Origin: Gammaproteobacteria bacterium
GTDB lineage: Bacteria; Pseudomonadota; Gammaproteobacteria; Pseudomonadales; Litorivicinaceae
Reading direction: 5' to 3'
Assembly: GCA_002705795.1 (NCBI GenBank)
Contig: PAHG01000012.1
Coordinates: 26,397 to 59,479 of the forward strand
Length of the DNA stretch: 33,083 bases
Shown: piece after piece, positions 10,663 through 20,388 of the stretch
Layout: the number at the start of each line of letters is the position of its first letter
How positions within the stretch are numbered: position 1 is the stretch's first letter
The notes under the pieces: generated by a model
What the model saw: the letters and a program-made list of their open reading frames with translations, nothing else
What the model was told of the DNA's origin: nothing
Database searches by the model: none
Position numbers and translations under genes: made by a program

Positions 10663-11543
10663 CCGAGTTCCGGCAGCTCACAGTTATAGCCAGAGACGAC
10701 CAAGCAGAACTTCTTGAAGAGCTGCTATTTTTGGCAGATGCCCAGGCAGTAACGCTAGTCGATGACGGCGACACACCGATTTTCGAGCCCCCAATTGGAA
10801 GTCATCCAGTGTGGCCTCAGACTCAAATTCAAGCCCTGTTCTGTGACGAAAGGCCCGACTCTGAAATCCTTGAAGATCTTGCAACATACTTTCAACGCGC
10901 AAACATATTGATTGAGCTACCAAAAGAATTCACATCTCTCCCAGACGAAGATTGGATCAGAGCATCGCTCGACCAATTTAAACCAATCAAGATCGGTGGA
11001 CTCTGGATCAGACCATCATGGAATGATGCCCCAATTCCTGAGGACCTCACTGTGCTGAATTTAGACCCTGGTCTGGCATTTGGGACGGGCATGCATCCCA
11101 CGACTCAGTTATGTCTTGAATGGCTCAGTGCGCGCAGACTCTCGGGTCAAACAGTCATGGACTTCGGATGCGGATCGGGAATCTTGGGCATCGCAGCGAG
11201 TCGCCTGGGCGCAAGTCAGGTGACAGGAATTGATATCGACCCACAAGCTCTCATTTCGACGGAAAACAATGCAAGTCTCAATAATTTAGTGGTCGAGACA
11301 CTGCTTCCTGATCAGACACCGAGCTGCACCTATGATATTGTCATCGCCAATATCCTAGCTGACCCATTAATTGAGCTCGCGAGCACACTCACAGGGTTCG
11401 CGCGACCAGGCGGTAAAATTGTCATGGCTGGCCTACTCGATAAACAAGCCGATCAAGTGGAGGCGGCCTACCCTGCAATCGTCTTTGATGACAAGGTATC
11501 TAAGGAAGGCTGGACCCGTCTTTCGGGAATCAAAGCCGAGTAA
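10659..11543 (+). CDS. prmA: Ribosomal protein L11 methyltransferase
   Basis: 294 aa; [21 protein letters not shown]...[24 protein letters not shown] overlap with accC. Confidence 0.95.
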   Translation: MTEFRQLTVIARDDQAELLEELLFLADAQAVTLVDDGDTPIFEPPIGSHPVWPQTQIQALFCDERPDSEILEDLATYFQRANILIELPKEFTSLPDEDWIRASLDQFKPIKIGGLWIRPSWNDAPIPEDLTVLNLDPGLAFGTGMHPTTQLCLEWLSARRLSGQTVMDFGCGSGILGIAASRLGASQVTGIDIDPQALISTENNASLNNLVVETLLPDQTPSCTYDIVIANILADPLIELASTLTGFARPGGKIVMAGLLDKQADQVEAAYPAIVFDDKVSKEGWTRLSGIKAE

Positions 11544-11548
11544 TTGCC

Positions 11549-12538
11549 TTGCGTATCGGTCCCCATCAACTTGATAACCCTGTGTGGTTAGCGCCCATGG
11601 CTGGCGTAACCGATCGCCCTGTTCGCATCTTATGCAGAGCGCTCGGAGCGGGCATGGCGATTTCCGAAATGGTTCACTCCGATACTAGCCTATGGGATAC
11701 AAAAAAAAGTGATAGACGGCTCGATATTCAAGACGAACCGGGCCCTATCAGTGTCCAGATTGCAGGCTGTGATGCCCAGATGATGGCCAGAGCTGCTCGA
11801 GCAAACGAGGAACGAGGAGCAGATATCATCGACATCAACCTAGGCTGTCCCGCCAAGAAAGTGCTCAAAAAAGCAGCCGGGTCGGCCCTTATGCGCGACG
11901 AGGCACTCTGTGCCGAGATTTTCCGTCAGGTGGTGAATGCAGTCGAGATTCCGGTCACCGTAAAAATGAGAACCGGTTGGGACCACCAGTCAAAAAATGG
12001 TCCCGTGATCGCGAAAATGGCCCAAGATCTTGGTCTTCAAGCAGTCACGATGCACGGAAGAACACGTTGCGACATGTACAAAGGCGGTGCCGAATACGAC
12101 ACTATTCGACGTACACGTGAAGCGGTCCAAATCCCATTGATCGCGAATGGCGACATTACTTCGACAGATAGAGCCCGCGAGGTGCTATGGGCCACTGGAG
12201 CAGATGCGGTCATGGTCGGTCGCGGAACTCAAGGCGATCCATGGCTGCCAGGAATCATTGCAGGTGAACTCAAAGGCCGAACGGTATCTCGGCCCACTGT
12301 CGATGTCCAGATTGCGACCATGGCTGAACTGATTCGAGAGATCCAGCTGTTTTACGGCGAAAATACTGGCGTCAAAATGGCGCGCAAGCATATGCAATGG
12401 TTCTTAAAACGATTTGCAAATGGGGCAGAAGCATGGTCACAATTGCATCCTATTGTCGATCCTGATCTTCAATATCAACAATTCAAGGAATTAATAGACG
12501 GAGGAGGACTCCGCGATGGGATTGAAGGAACTGGTTAG
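11549..12538 (+). CDS. dusB: tRNA-dihydrouridine synthase B
   Basis: 329 aa, TTG start; PMAGVTDRPVRILCR, DINLGCPAKKVLKKAAGSALM; overlaps fis as in the classic dusB-fis operon. Confidence 0.94.
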   Translation: MRIGPHQLDNPVWLAPMAGVTDRPVRILCRALGAGMAISEMVHSDTSLWDTKKSDRRLDIQDEPGPISVQIAGCDAQMMARAARANEERGADIIDINLGCPAKKVLKKAAGSALMRDEALCAEIFRQVVNAVEIPVTVKMRTGWDHQSKNGPVIAKMAQDLGLQAVTMHGRTRCDMYKGGAEYDTIRRTREAVQIPLIANGDITSTDRAREVLWATGADAVMVGRGTQGDPWLPGIIAGELKGRTVSRPTVDVQIATMAELIREIQLFYGENTGVKMARKHMQWFLKRFANGAEAWSQLHPIVDPDLQYQQFKELIDGGGLRDGIEGTG

Positions 12539-12743
12539 AAAACATATCGACCAGTATTTCGAAGAGCTCGATGGCGAGATTCCACAAGATCTATACGGCC
12601 TCGTCGTTAGTCAGGTGGAGCATGCGCTGCTTGAAGCCGCTCTTCACCAAAGTAACAGCAACCAATCAAAAGCAGCCGAGACGCTTGGCATCAGCCGAGG
12701 GACCTTGCGTACCCGTATGAAACAATTCGGTTTGCTCTCCTAG
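12516..12743 (+). CDS. fis: DNA-binding protein Fis
   Basis: 75 aa; [39 protein letters not shown], Fis-type HTH. Confidence 0.92.
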   Translation: MGLKELVRKHIDQYFEELDGEIPQDLYGLVVSQVEHALLEAALHQSNSNQSKAAETLGISRGTLRTRMKQFGLLS

Positions 12744-12795
12744 ACAGTACAAGACGCTGGTATACTTCCCGCCTTTTCAGGGGGTTCTAAAAAGG

Positions 12796-14358
12796 ATGCC
12801 AGCCACCGATTCGATTCAGGTGCGTAGAGCGCTTCTCAGTGTTTCAGACAAAACAAACTTATTGGAGTTTGCCCGAGGTCTTCACGATCTTGGCGTTCAG
12901 TTGGTATCCACGGGCGGAACATTCCGCGCACTCCAGGATGAAGGCATACCAGCTACCGAGGTATCCTTTGTGACAGAGTTCCCTGAAATGATGGATGGCC
13001 GCGTAAAAACACTTCATCCAAAAATACATGGTGGAATACTCGGTCGTCGCGACCAGGACCAGGCTGCCATGGTGGAGCATGGAATTGAAGCAATCGATTT
13101 GGTGTGTGTGAGCCTCTATCCGTTCCGAGAAACGATCGCAAATCCTGAGAAAACTCACGAAGACGCTATCGAAAATATTGATATCGGGGGCCCTGCCATG
13201 GTTCGGTCAGCTGCCAAGAATCATCAATTTGTTGGCATTGTGACCTCACCACTTCAATATCAATCGGTGTTATCTGAACTCCAAGCAGGGGGACTCTCGT
13301 TTCAAACTCGGAAGCAACTTGCTAAAGCCGCCTTCCAGCATACTGCGGAGTACGACGGCGCAATTGCTAACTATCTGGGGCGCGACAACGAAGCGGCCCA
13401 ATATCCCGAAAAACTATTTATGTACTTCGAGCGTGACTCAGTATTGCGTTACGGTGAAAATCCGCACCAGTCCGCCGCTTTTTATCGGGACCCTAATGTC
13501 ACGGAGTCGTCTGTGGGCACATCGCAACAACTCACGGGAAAAGCACTCTCCTTTAACAACATCGCAGACACAGATGCCGCTCTTGAATGTGTTCGCCAGT
13601 TTGAAGCACCTGCTTGCGTTATCGTGAAACACGCAAACCCATGTGGTGTTGCGGTCAAAGGATCGATTCTTGAGGCCTATGAAAAAGCATTTGAGACAGA
13701 TCCAACCAGTGCATTTGGCGGAATTATCGCGTTCAATCGCCCACTAGACACACAAACTGCGGACCGAATCTTAGAGCGGCAATTCGTTGAGGTGATTATA
13801 GCGCCAGGTGTTAACCGAGGAGTAATTGGACTGTTCGAGAAGAAGCCATCAGTTCGCTTACTTACCGTTGATCCACTCGACAGGACGCCAACGCAAGCGG
13901 ATTATCGTCGGGTTCAAGGCGGACTCCTGATTCAAGACACCGATACAGGAAGTCGAGCAGAATCTGAGCCCACTTGCGTCACGGACACCAAACCAACTGC
14001 AGCACAAATGGCAGACCTTTTATTTGCATGGAAAGTCGCGAAATTCGTGAAATCAAATGCGATTATCTACGCGAGAAACAACCAAACAATTGGCGTAGGC
14101 GCAGGTCAGATGAGTCGTGTGTACTCGGCACGGATCGCTTCGATCAAAGCACACGACGCCAATCTTACAGTAGCGGGTAGCGTGATGGCCTCTGACGCGT
14201 TTTTTCCTTTTAGAGATAGTATTGACGCGGCTGGAGATGCCGGAATCATAGCAGTTATCCAGCCCGGCGGATCCATTCGCGATGACGAGGTCATCCAAGC
14301 TGCAAATGAATATGGTATCGCAATGGTTGTCACCGGAATGCGTCATTTCCGACACTAA
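12796..14358 (+). CDS. purH: Bifunctional AICAR formyltransferase / IMP cyclohydrolase
   Basis: 520 aa; [55 protein letters not shown]. Confidence 0.97.
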   Translation: MPATDSIQVRRALLSVSDKTNLLEFARGLHDLGVQLVSTGGTFRALQDEGIPATEVSFVTEFPEMMDGRVKTLHPKIHGGILGRRDQDQAAMVEHGIEAIDLVCVSLYPFRETIANPEKTHEDAIENIDIGGPAMVRSAAKNHQFVGIVTSPLQYQSVLSELQAGGLSFQTRKQLAKAAFQHTAEYDGAIANYLGRDNEAAQYPEKLFMYFERDSVLRYGENPHQSAAFYRDPNVTESSVGTSQQLTGKALSFNNIADTDAALECVRQFEAPACVIVKHANPCGVAVKGSILEAYEKAFETDPTSAFGGIIAFNRPLDTQTADRILERQFVEVIIAPGVNRGVIGLFEKKPSVRLLTVDPLDRTPTQADYRRVQGGLLIQDTDTGSRAESEPTCVTDTKPTAAQMADLLFAWKVAKFVKSNAIIYARNNQTIGVGAGQMSRVYSARIASIKAHDANLTVAGSVMASDAFFPFRDSIDAAGDAGIIAVIQPGGSIRDDEVIQAANEYGIAMVVTGMRHFRH

Positions 14359-14367
14359 GGATTGATA

Positions 14368-15648
14368 ATGAAAGTTCTTGTAATTGGCGGCGGCGGCCGT
14401 GAACATGCCCTCGCTTGGAAACTCGCACAATCCCCTCGAGTGACCGAGGTGTTTGTGGCACCGGGAAATGCCGGTACGGCTCTTGAAAACAATGTTACCA
14501 ACATTGATTTATCTGTCTCTGATCTGGATGGTCTGGTCAGATTCGCAGAAAGAAACGCGATCGACTATACCGTGGTCGGCCCAGAAGCCCCCCTCGTGGA
14601 TGGAGTTGTCGATCGTTTTGAAGCAAAGGGGTTACGCTGCTTCGGCCCGAACGCTGATTGCGCGCAACTCGAGGGATCTAAAGCGTTTACGAAAGAATTT
14701 TTAAATCGCCACAATATTCCAACAGCGGCATATGGCACCTTTACCGATGTAGACCAAGCTCTGGCCTATCTCGATTACGTCGGCGCACCAATTGTGATTA
14801 AAGCCGACGGCTTAGCTGCAGGTAAAGGTGTGATCCTCGCAAAAACGTTGGATGAGGCGAAGTCTGCTGTCAAAGATATGCTGCAAGGCAATCAGTTCGG
14901 CGACGCGGGCAGGCGAGTCGTTATTGAGGAGTTCTTAACCGGTGAAGAAGCAAGCTTCATAGTGATGGTTGATGGGACAGATGTTCTTCCACTCGCATCA
15001 TCACAAGATCACAAAGCAGCCAATGAGGGCGACACCGGCCCAAATACTGGTGGCATGGGAGCATACTCACCAGCCCCTGTTGTCGACCAAAATTGCCATA
15101 ACCGCATCATATCGCAAGTTATCAAACCGACAATCCATGGCCTTGTGGCAGATGGATTGAAATACCGAGGATTCCTGTATGCCGGTATTATGGTCACCGC
15201 CGACGGTACGCCCAAAGTGCTCGAGTATAACTGCCGTTTTGGCGACCCAGAAACACAACCCATTCTGTTCCGTTTAAAAAGTGACCTTCTCGATCTGATC
15301 GAGGCCGCTTGCCATGGAAGCTTGGCAGATCAGATCGCGCTATGGGACTCGCGCGCTGCATTGGGAGTCGTTATGGCGGCGTCCGGCTACCCCGGTGATT
15401 ATCCAAAGGGAGCCACAATCAGCCTAGGTCAGGATATTGAAGATACCAAGGTGTTCCATGCCGGAACAGGAATGAACCGAAACCGACCAGTCACATCAGG
15501 CGGCCGAGTGCTTTGCGTTACCGCTCTCGGATCAGGGGTGACAGAGGCTCAAACCAAAGCATATGAACGCCTAAAAACCGTGCAATTTGAAGGCGCTAAA
15601 TATCGTACTGATATCGGATACCGGGCGGTTGCACGCGAAAACGCCTAA
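14368..15648 (+). CDS. purD: Phosphoribosylamine-glycine ligase
   Basis: MKVLVIGGGGREHALAWKLAQSPRV...APGNAGT; ATG at 14368 preferred over upstream TTG at 14362. Confidence 0.96.
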   Translation: MKVLVIGGGGREHALAWKLAQSPRVTEVFVAPGNAGTALENNVTNIDLSVSDLDGLVRFAERNAIDYTVVGPEAPLVDGVVDRFEAKGLRCFGPNADCAQLEGSKAFTKEFLNRHNIPTAAYGTFTDVDQALAYLDYVGAPIVIKADGLAAGKGVILAKTLDEAKSAVKDMLQGNQFGDAGRRVVIEEFLTGEEASFIVMVDGTDVLPLASSQDHKAANEGDTGPNTGGMGAYSPAPVVDQNCHNRIISQVIKPTIHGLVADGLKYRGFLYAGIMVTADGTPKVLEYNCRFGDPETQPILFRLKSDLLDLIEAACHGSLADQIALWDSRAALGVVMAASGYPGDYPKGATISLGQDIEDTKVFHAGTGMNRNRPVTSGGRVLCVTALGSGVTEAQTKAYERLKTVQFEGAKYRTDIGYRAVARENA

Positions 15649-16331
15649 TCAAGCTCCAAAGGAAGCGCTCCGTTAAACCGAATATGATGCGGAGTGATTT
15701 CTGCTCCCACCGCATGAAAGGCAACCCCCGCATCGTGCGCCTTGATACACGCTTTGAAAAACTTCGGATCAAGTAATCGATGCGGTGCGACCGACTGAAT
15801 GCCCGTATGCATTGCGACAAAAACCAAATGGGTTTCGAGTCCATTCGCGGCCATTTCTGAAAGCAGACTGACATGCTGCGTAGCGCGCTCAGATGGCGCG
15901 TCCGGAAATAATCCAACACCCTGGTCCTCACAGAGCGTGACCGATTTAATCTCGACATACACGGGCTGGCCTTCACGCGATAACTCAAGATCGAATCGAT
16001 GCGATCCTACTTTCGGTTCACGGCGAAAATACGAGACCCCGGGAATCAAAAATGACAAGTCGATCGACGACAGCAATTCGTTGGCACGCGTGGTGTTAAT
16101 ACATGCCATGTCCGAAGCTACTTCAACTAACTCCCAAGCAAACCCCAGTTTTCGCCCCGAGGGTTGCTTACGAAACCAGACCCGCGAACCTTCCTCAATC
16201 AACCCTGTCATGCGTCCTGTATTTGCACAGTGAGCGGTTATAACCCCGTCGCCTGTATCGATATCAGCAAAAAATCTCTTGTAACGACTAATTAACCGTC
16301 CTTCTGTAAGCGTTGCCTGATAATCAATCAT
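15645..16331 (-). CDS. sfsA: Sugar fermentation stimulation protein homolog
   Basis: L-x-E-G-RLISRYKRFFADI, AHCANTGRM, VYVEIKSVT, FPDAPSERATQH. Likely start ATG at 16331 (MIDYQATL). Confidence 0.92.
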   Translation of the reverse strand: MIDYQATLTEGRLISRYKRFFADIDTGDGVITAHCANTGRMTGLIEEGSRVWFRKQPSGRKLGFAWELVEVASDMACINTTRANELLSSIDLSFLIPGVSYFRREPKVGSHRFDLELSREGQPVYVEIKSVTLCEDQGVGLFPDAPSERATQHVSLLSEMAANGLETHLVFVAMHTGIQSVAPHRLLDPKFFKACIKAHDAGVAFHAVGAEITPHHIRFNGALPLELD

Positions 16332-17496
16332 GAATAAAGCGGGCCATCCTATCCAGTGCCTCAAGCAATCGATCTTCAGGTTGCGTATAGGCAATACGAA
16401 TCCACGTCGGCGGAAGGCTTTTTGAGAAATCGATTCCGGGAGTAATCGCCACCCCTGTTCTACGAATCAAATCAGCACAAAATTGCTTACTGTCGTCTGT
16501 AACTCCCGACGCATCAGCGAACACATAAAAGGCACCATCAGGCTCTGCAGCGATCTTAAAACCCATAGCTTCAAGGCGAGGTATTAACAGATCGCGTCGC
16601 TCTTTCAATTCTCGCCGATGCATCTCTGCCTCTTCCAACGCGTCAGACTCGAAACAAGAGAGCGCGGCTTCTTGCGCGAATGATGTCGGACAAATAAATA
16701 AATGTTGCGCTAATCGCTGCGTCGCTTCAAGCGCGTACTCAGGAATCACAAGCCAACCAAGCCGCCAACCTGTCATGTTAAAGTACTTCGAAAAGCTCCC
16801 GACAACGAAATGTTGGTCAGAGATCGCAAGACTACTATCCAAGGCATCGTTAAATGATAGGCTCTGGTAAATCTCATCGACAATTAAGTGGCGATTGGTT
16901 TCCAAGCACCATTGAATCATCCGCTCAAGCTCTGCACTTGGAACGGCCTGCCCCGTCGGATTTGCCGGATGCGCAAGCATTAATGTTCGGTCACTTGCTT
17001 TCGCCTCAAGCTCAAGCGCCTCGCAGGTAGGTTGAAACCGTGATGAAATGTCTGTTTCGATCCAGTGAACCTGGCCACCGACTACCTCGACAAATCTTGG
17101 ATTACACGGATACGTCGGGTCTGCCATCAACACTCCCTCGCCTGGGTTCGTCGTAGCAGCAGAGGCTAGTAAAAGCCCAGCCGATGCCCCCACAGTAATT
17201 TGAATCCGGCGCGCTGACACATCCAGGCCCTGCGCTTTATACCAAGTTGAAAGCGCGTCCCGGAGCGCCTGAATCCCACGCGCATCAGTGTATCGTGTCT
17301 TGCCGGCCTGCAAGGCAATGCATGCTCGCTCAATTACTGATGATGATGTTGAAAAATCGGGCTCCCCCACCTCAAGATGGATAACATCAACACCCTTTGA
17401 TTCAAGCTCCTCTGCTATCCGCACCACCTCCATCACATAAAAGGGAGGAATTGATTGGAGTTTGTTAGCCAGTGGGCGCGGGTCAATTGGTCTCAA
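16324..17496 (-). CDS. PLP-dependent class I/II aminotransferase
   Basis: GVDVIHLEVGEPDFSTSS, AHPANPTG, VDEIYQSLSF, GSFSKYFNMTGWRLGW (PLP lysine). TTG at 17496 with upstream GGGGAG is the likely start; the 17766 ORF start would overlap dksA. Confidence 0.88.
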   Translation of the reverse strand: MRPIDPRPLANKLQSIPPFYVMEVVRIAEELESKGVDVIHLEVGEPDFSTSSSVIERACIALQAGKTRYTDARGIQALRDALSTWYKAQGLDVSARRIQITVGASAGLLLASAATTNPGEGVLMADPTYPCNPRFVEVVGGQVHWIETDISSRFQPTCEALELEAKASDRTLMLAHPANPTGQAVPSAELERMIQWCLETNRHLIVDEIYQSLSFNDALDSSLAISDQHFVVGSFSKYFNMTGWRLGWLVIPEYALEATQRLAQHLFICPTSFAQEAALSCFESDALEEAEMHRRELKERRDLLIPRLEAMGFKIAAEPDGAFYVFADASGVTDDSKQFCADLIRRTGVAITPGIDFSKSLPPTWIRIAYTQPEDRLLEALDRMARFIHD

Positions 17497-17585
17497 TTTG
17501 TTCTCCCCTGGAAAGAAGGTGGTACAGTTAGCGATGTTCTGATACTTTCTCGCGTCTAATTTTATAGTGTGGAGTTTCGCCAACA

Positions 17586-18020
17586 ATGGCAACGAATAAA
17601 CAAGAATCACTCTTAGGCTACGTTGATCCGTACCAGGCATCGAAAGGTGAAGAGTACATGAGTGAGGCGATGCGTGAACACTTCGTGAAGATTCTCGAGC
17701 AGTGGAAGCGGAATCTGATGGAGGAAGTTGACCGCACCGTTTCCCACATGAAAGAAGAAGCCGCAAACTTTGCCGACCCAGCTGATCGTGCCACGCAAGA
17801 AGAAGAGTTTAGTCTCGAGCTTCGCACCAGAGATCGTGAACGCAAGTTGATAAAAAAAATCGACAAGACCCTCGAAGCAATTGAGAACGACGATTACGGT
17901 TTTTGTGAAACCTGTGGAATCGAAATTGGGCTGCGTCGTTTAGAGGCACGCCCGACTGCAACGCAATGCGTTGACTGCAAAACACTCGACGAGCTTCGCG
18001 AAAAACAGATAGGCGCCTAA
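17586..18020 (+). CDS. dksA: RNA polymerase-binding transcription factor DksA
   Basis: 144 aa; YMSEAMREHFVKILEQWKRNLMEEVDRTV..., zinc finger CETCGIEIGLRRLEARPTATQCVDC. Confidence 0.96.
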   Translation: MATNKQESLLGYVDPYQASKGEEYMSEAMREHFVKILEQWKRNLMEEVDRTVSHMKEEAANFADPADRATQEEEFSLELRTRDRERKLIKKIDKTLEAIENDDYGFCETCGIEIGLRRLEARPTATQCVDCKTLDELREKQIGA

Positions 18021-18024
18021 AGCC

Positions 18025-18894
18025 GTGATCCAGTATCGCGGTCGGTTTGCACCCTCAGCAACCGGCCCGTTACATCTAGGGTCTATCTTCGCTGCGCTGA
18101 TTAGCTACGTTCATGCGAAGCACCATCAAGGTGAATGGCTGATCCGTATTGATGATCTTGATGAGAAGCGTTGTAAGCAGACCTACGTCGACTCTATATT
18201 AGAATGTCTCAACGAATTTGAATTGAAATCCTCCGAGCCAGTTCGCTTCCAAACCGACAGAATCACTCGCTACGCGCAAGCCTTTAACACACTAGAAACG
18301 AACGGTCTTCTGTATTCGTGTGACTGCTCCCGAAACTCGTTACCTTGCGGCCCCTACCCAGGTTTCTGTCGACACCAAATCGGCAAGCCCCTCATCAGCG
18401 ATTACGCAGTTCGCATCGATACTAACGAGATCGATTTAACGATCGACGATCAGATTACGGAGCTTCAAGGCAGCGACGCGCCCGGTGACTTCATTATAAA
18501 GAGGCGAGATGGTCTATTTGCTTATCAGCTCGCGTGCGCCGTAGATGAGCATATCGACCAAATTACCCACGTGATTCGCGGTATTGATCTCCAAGAATCA
18601 ACAATCATGCAACGATTTATAGCAGAACGACTTGGGTATCGGAGTCCAATGTATGGACACTTCCCCATTCTATTGGGCTCAGATGGAACGAAGCTTTCAA
18701 AACAAACATTTGCGAGACCTGTCGACTTGAGCCATCCCGGCCAAAGTTTTGCAGCTATTTCCCGGCTCTTGTTACTAAACGATACGCCCAGCCACAAAGA
18801 CAGACCAAATGTTTGGATCGATTATTTTCTATCGCTAGATAATTTAATCTCCATCATAACGGGCGTTTCAGAAGCGAATACCCTTTCAGGGTAG
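18025..18894 (+). CDS. gluQ: Glutamyl-Q tRNA(Asp) synthetase
   Basis: 289 aa, GTG start; RFAPSATGPLHLGSIFAALISYVHAK, IDDLDEKRC, CDCSRNSLPCGPYPGFCRH; follows dksA. Confidence 0.93.
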   Translation: MIQYRGRFAPSATGPLHLGSIFAALISYVHAKHHQGEWLIRIDDLDEKRCKQTYVDSILECLNEFELKSSEPVRFQTDRITRYAQAFNTLETNGLLYSCDCSRNSLPCGPYPGFCRHQIGKPLISDYAVRIDTNEIDLTIDDQITELQGSDAPGDFIIKRRDGLFAYQLACAVDEHIDQITHVIRGIDLQESTIMQRFIAERLGYRSPMYGHFPILLGSDGTKLSKQTFARPVDLSHPGQSFAAISRLLLLNDTPSHKDRPNVWIDYFLSLDNLISIITGVSEANTLSG

Positions 18895-18927
18895 AAACTC
18901 GTAAACTGTCAGGGACAAAGGAGCATC

Positions 18928-20256
18928 ATGGCTACGCTACTTCTCGTTACAGACGAAGCTATTGTTCGCAAATCAATTCAAATGGGCCTCGAACAGCAAG
19001 GGCACCAAATTCTGTCTGCCAAATCACTTAAAGAAGTTATGGCGGGTAGTTTTGATGTCGATTGCGTCATTAGCGAGCATTGGCTACCCGATGGGTCAGG
19101 CATTGATTTGATTTCGCATTTCAAACCAATTCCTCTAATTCTTTTAGTCGGGCAAGTATCGCTACAGGCCGGTATTATCGCGATGCGTAAAGGGGCATTC
19201 GACTGTTTCACAAAACCCGTCGACCACCAAGATCTGTTCCGCGCTATAGAAAAAGCTTCAGCAGACTGTCCTACCAGCAAAGACAACGCCATGATTGGAG
19301 AATGCGATGTAATGCTTAAGCTTAAAAAGCAAATAGTACGGGTCGCTCCTCTGGATACTACAATTCTTATTGGAGGTGAGTCAGGTACGGGCAAAGAGCT
19401 TGTTGCGCAATCCATTCATCAAATGTCCTCACGCACCGAGAAAGAAATGATTTCAGTGAACTGTGCGGCAATCCCGGAGTCTCTCATTGAAGCCGAACTG
19501 TTTGGCCACGTAAAAGGCGCATTTACAGGCGCGACTCATGACCGGGCTGGTTTAATCGAAACCGCCGACGGTTCTACATTATTTCTAGATGAAATTGGCG
19601 AACTTCCATTGGAGGCTCAGTCAAGATTACTTAGAGTGCTTCAGGAGGGAGAGATCCGCCGAGTAGGGAGTACGGATCGAACATATGTCGACGTTCGACT
19701 CGTCGCTGCCACACATCGTAACCTCCTGGAAATGGTCTCCAAAGGACTTTTTCGTGAAGATTTATACTACCGGCTTAATGTAATCGAGCTCAGATGTCCG
19801 CCACTCAAAGAGCGCGGCAAAGATATTGAAATGCTGGCAGATGCTTTCCTTGACCGCTTGAAGCAACAAATGAATCGACCAGAGCTTAAGTTTAGTAGCA
19901 ACGCAAGGGCGGCTATTGATGGTCATAGCTGGCCCGGTAACGTTCGAGAGCTGGGAAATGTGATTGAACGGGCTGTCGTTCTCTGTGAGGGCCCTCTCAT
20001 TGATCACTTAGACCTTGGGCTCCCGAACACGATAAACCAAGGGCACGAGTTCTCCGCTGGTGAGCAACGATCCCAGGGTCGTGCACAGCCTACGATGTCA
20101 CTTGAAGACTACTTTCAGCACTTCGTTCTATCCCATGAAGAACATATGAGCGAAACGGAGCTAGCCAAGCGATTGGGCATCAGTCGAAAGAGTCTGTGGG
20201 AACGTAGGAACCGACTTAAAATTCCGCGGCGCAAAGACGATCAATCGAATTTGTAA
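18928..20256 (+). CDS. cbrB: CbrB-like sigma54-dependent response regulator with degenerate receiver domain
   Basis: 442 aa; Walker A GESGTGKE, sigma54-contact motif GAFTGA, Walker B GSTLFLDEIGELP, Fis-type HTH SLEDYFQHFVLSHEEHMSETELAKRLGISRKSLWERRNRLKIPRRK closely resembling remembered Pseudomonas CbrB; between gluQ and pcnB as in Pseudomonas. Confidence 0.85.
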   Translation: MATLLLVTDEAIVRKSIQMGLEQQGHQILSAKSLKEVMAGSFDVDCVISEHWLPDGSGIDLISHFKPIPLILLVGQVSLQAGIIAMRKGAFDCFTKPVDHQDLFRAIEKASADCPTSKDNAMIGECDVMLKLKKQIVRVAPLDTTILIGGESGTGKELVAQSIHQMSSRTEKEMISVNCAAIPESLIEAELFGHVKGAFTGATHDRAGLIETADGSTLFLDEIGELPLEAQSRLLRVLQEGEIRRVGSTDRTYVDVRLVAATHRNLLEMVSKGLFREDLYYRLNVIELRCPPLKERGKDIEMLADAFLDRLKQQMNRPELKFSSNARAAIDGHSWPGNVRELGNVIERAVVLCEGPLIDHLDLGLPNTINQGHEFSAGEQRSQGRAQPTMSLEDYFQHFVLSHEEHMSETELAKRLGISRKSLWERRNRLKIPRRKDDQSNL

Positions 20257-20290
20257 CAAGCTAATGTTACAAAAAGTAACTAATAGTAAC
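20251..20290. promoter_or_regulatory. Candidate upstream activating sequence (CbrB-type half-site cluster)
   Basis: TTGTAAC (20251-20257), GTTACAA (20266-20272), GTAAC (20276-20280), GTAAC (20286-20290). Four half-sites in 40 bp, including perfect inverted repeats TTGTAAC-N8-GTTACAA and GTTAC-N5-GTAAC, ~100-140 bp upstream of a -24/-12 promoter. Confidence 0.6.
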
Positions 20291-20359
20291 TTTTTTGCTC
20301 CGAAATATCTAAACACTACGTCTAACTGAATTGCCCCAGCGCCCTAGAAAATCATTTTA

Positions 20360-20372
20360 AATCAGGTATTTA
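20360..20372 (+). promoter_or_regulatory. Candidate IHF-binding site
   Basis: AATCAGGTATTTA matches WATCARNNNNTTR at every defined position; lies between the UAS cluster and the -24 element. Confidence 0.5.
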
Positions 20373-20388
20373 TTCCAATTAAGCCAAT

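Noticed and set aside
17497-17766. N-terminal extension of the aminotransferase ORF
   Set aside because: Would overlap the dksA start on the other strand and lacks family similarity; TTG at 17496 with GGGGAG upstream fits better.
20271-20296. AAAAAGT...ACTTTTTT as an intrinsic terminator for cbrB
   Set aside because: Not firmly excluded, but the stem is almost all A-T and overlaps the GTTAC/GTAAC palindromes, so an activator site is preferred; listed as a possible refutation.
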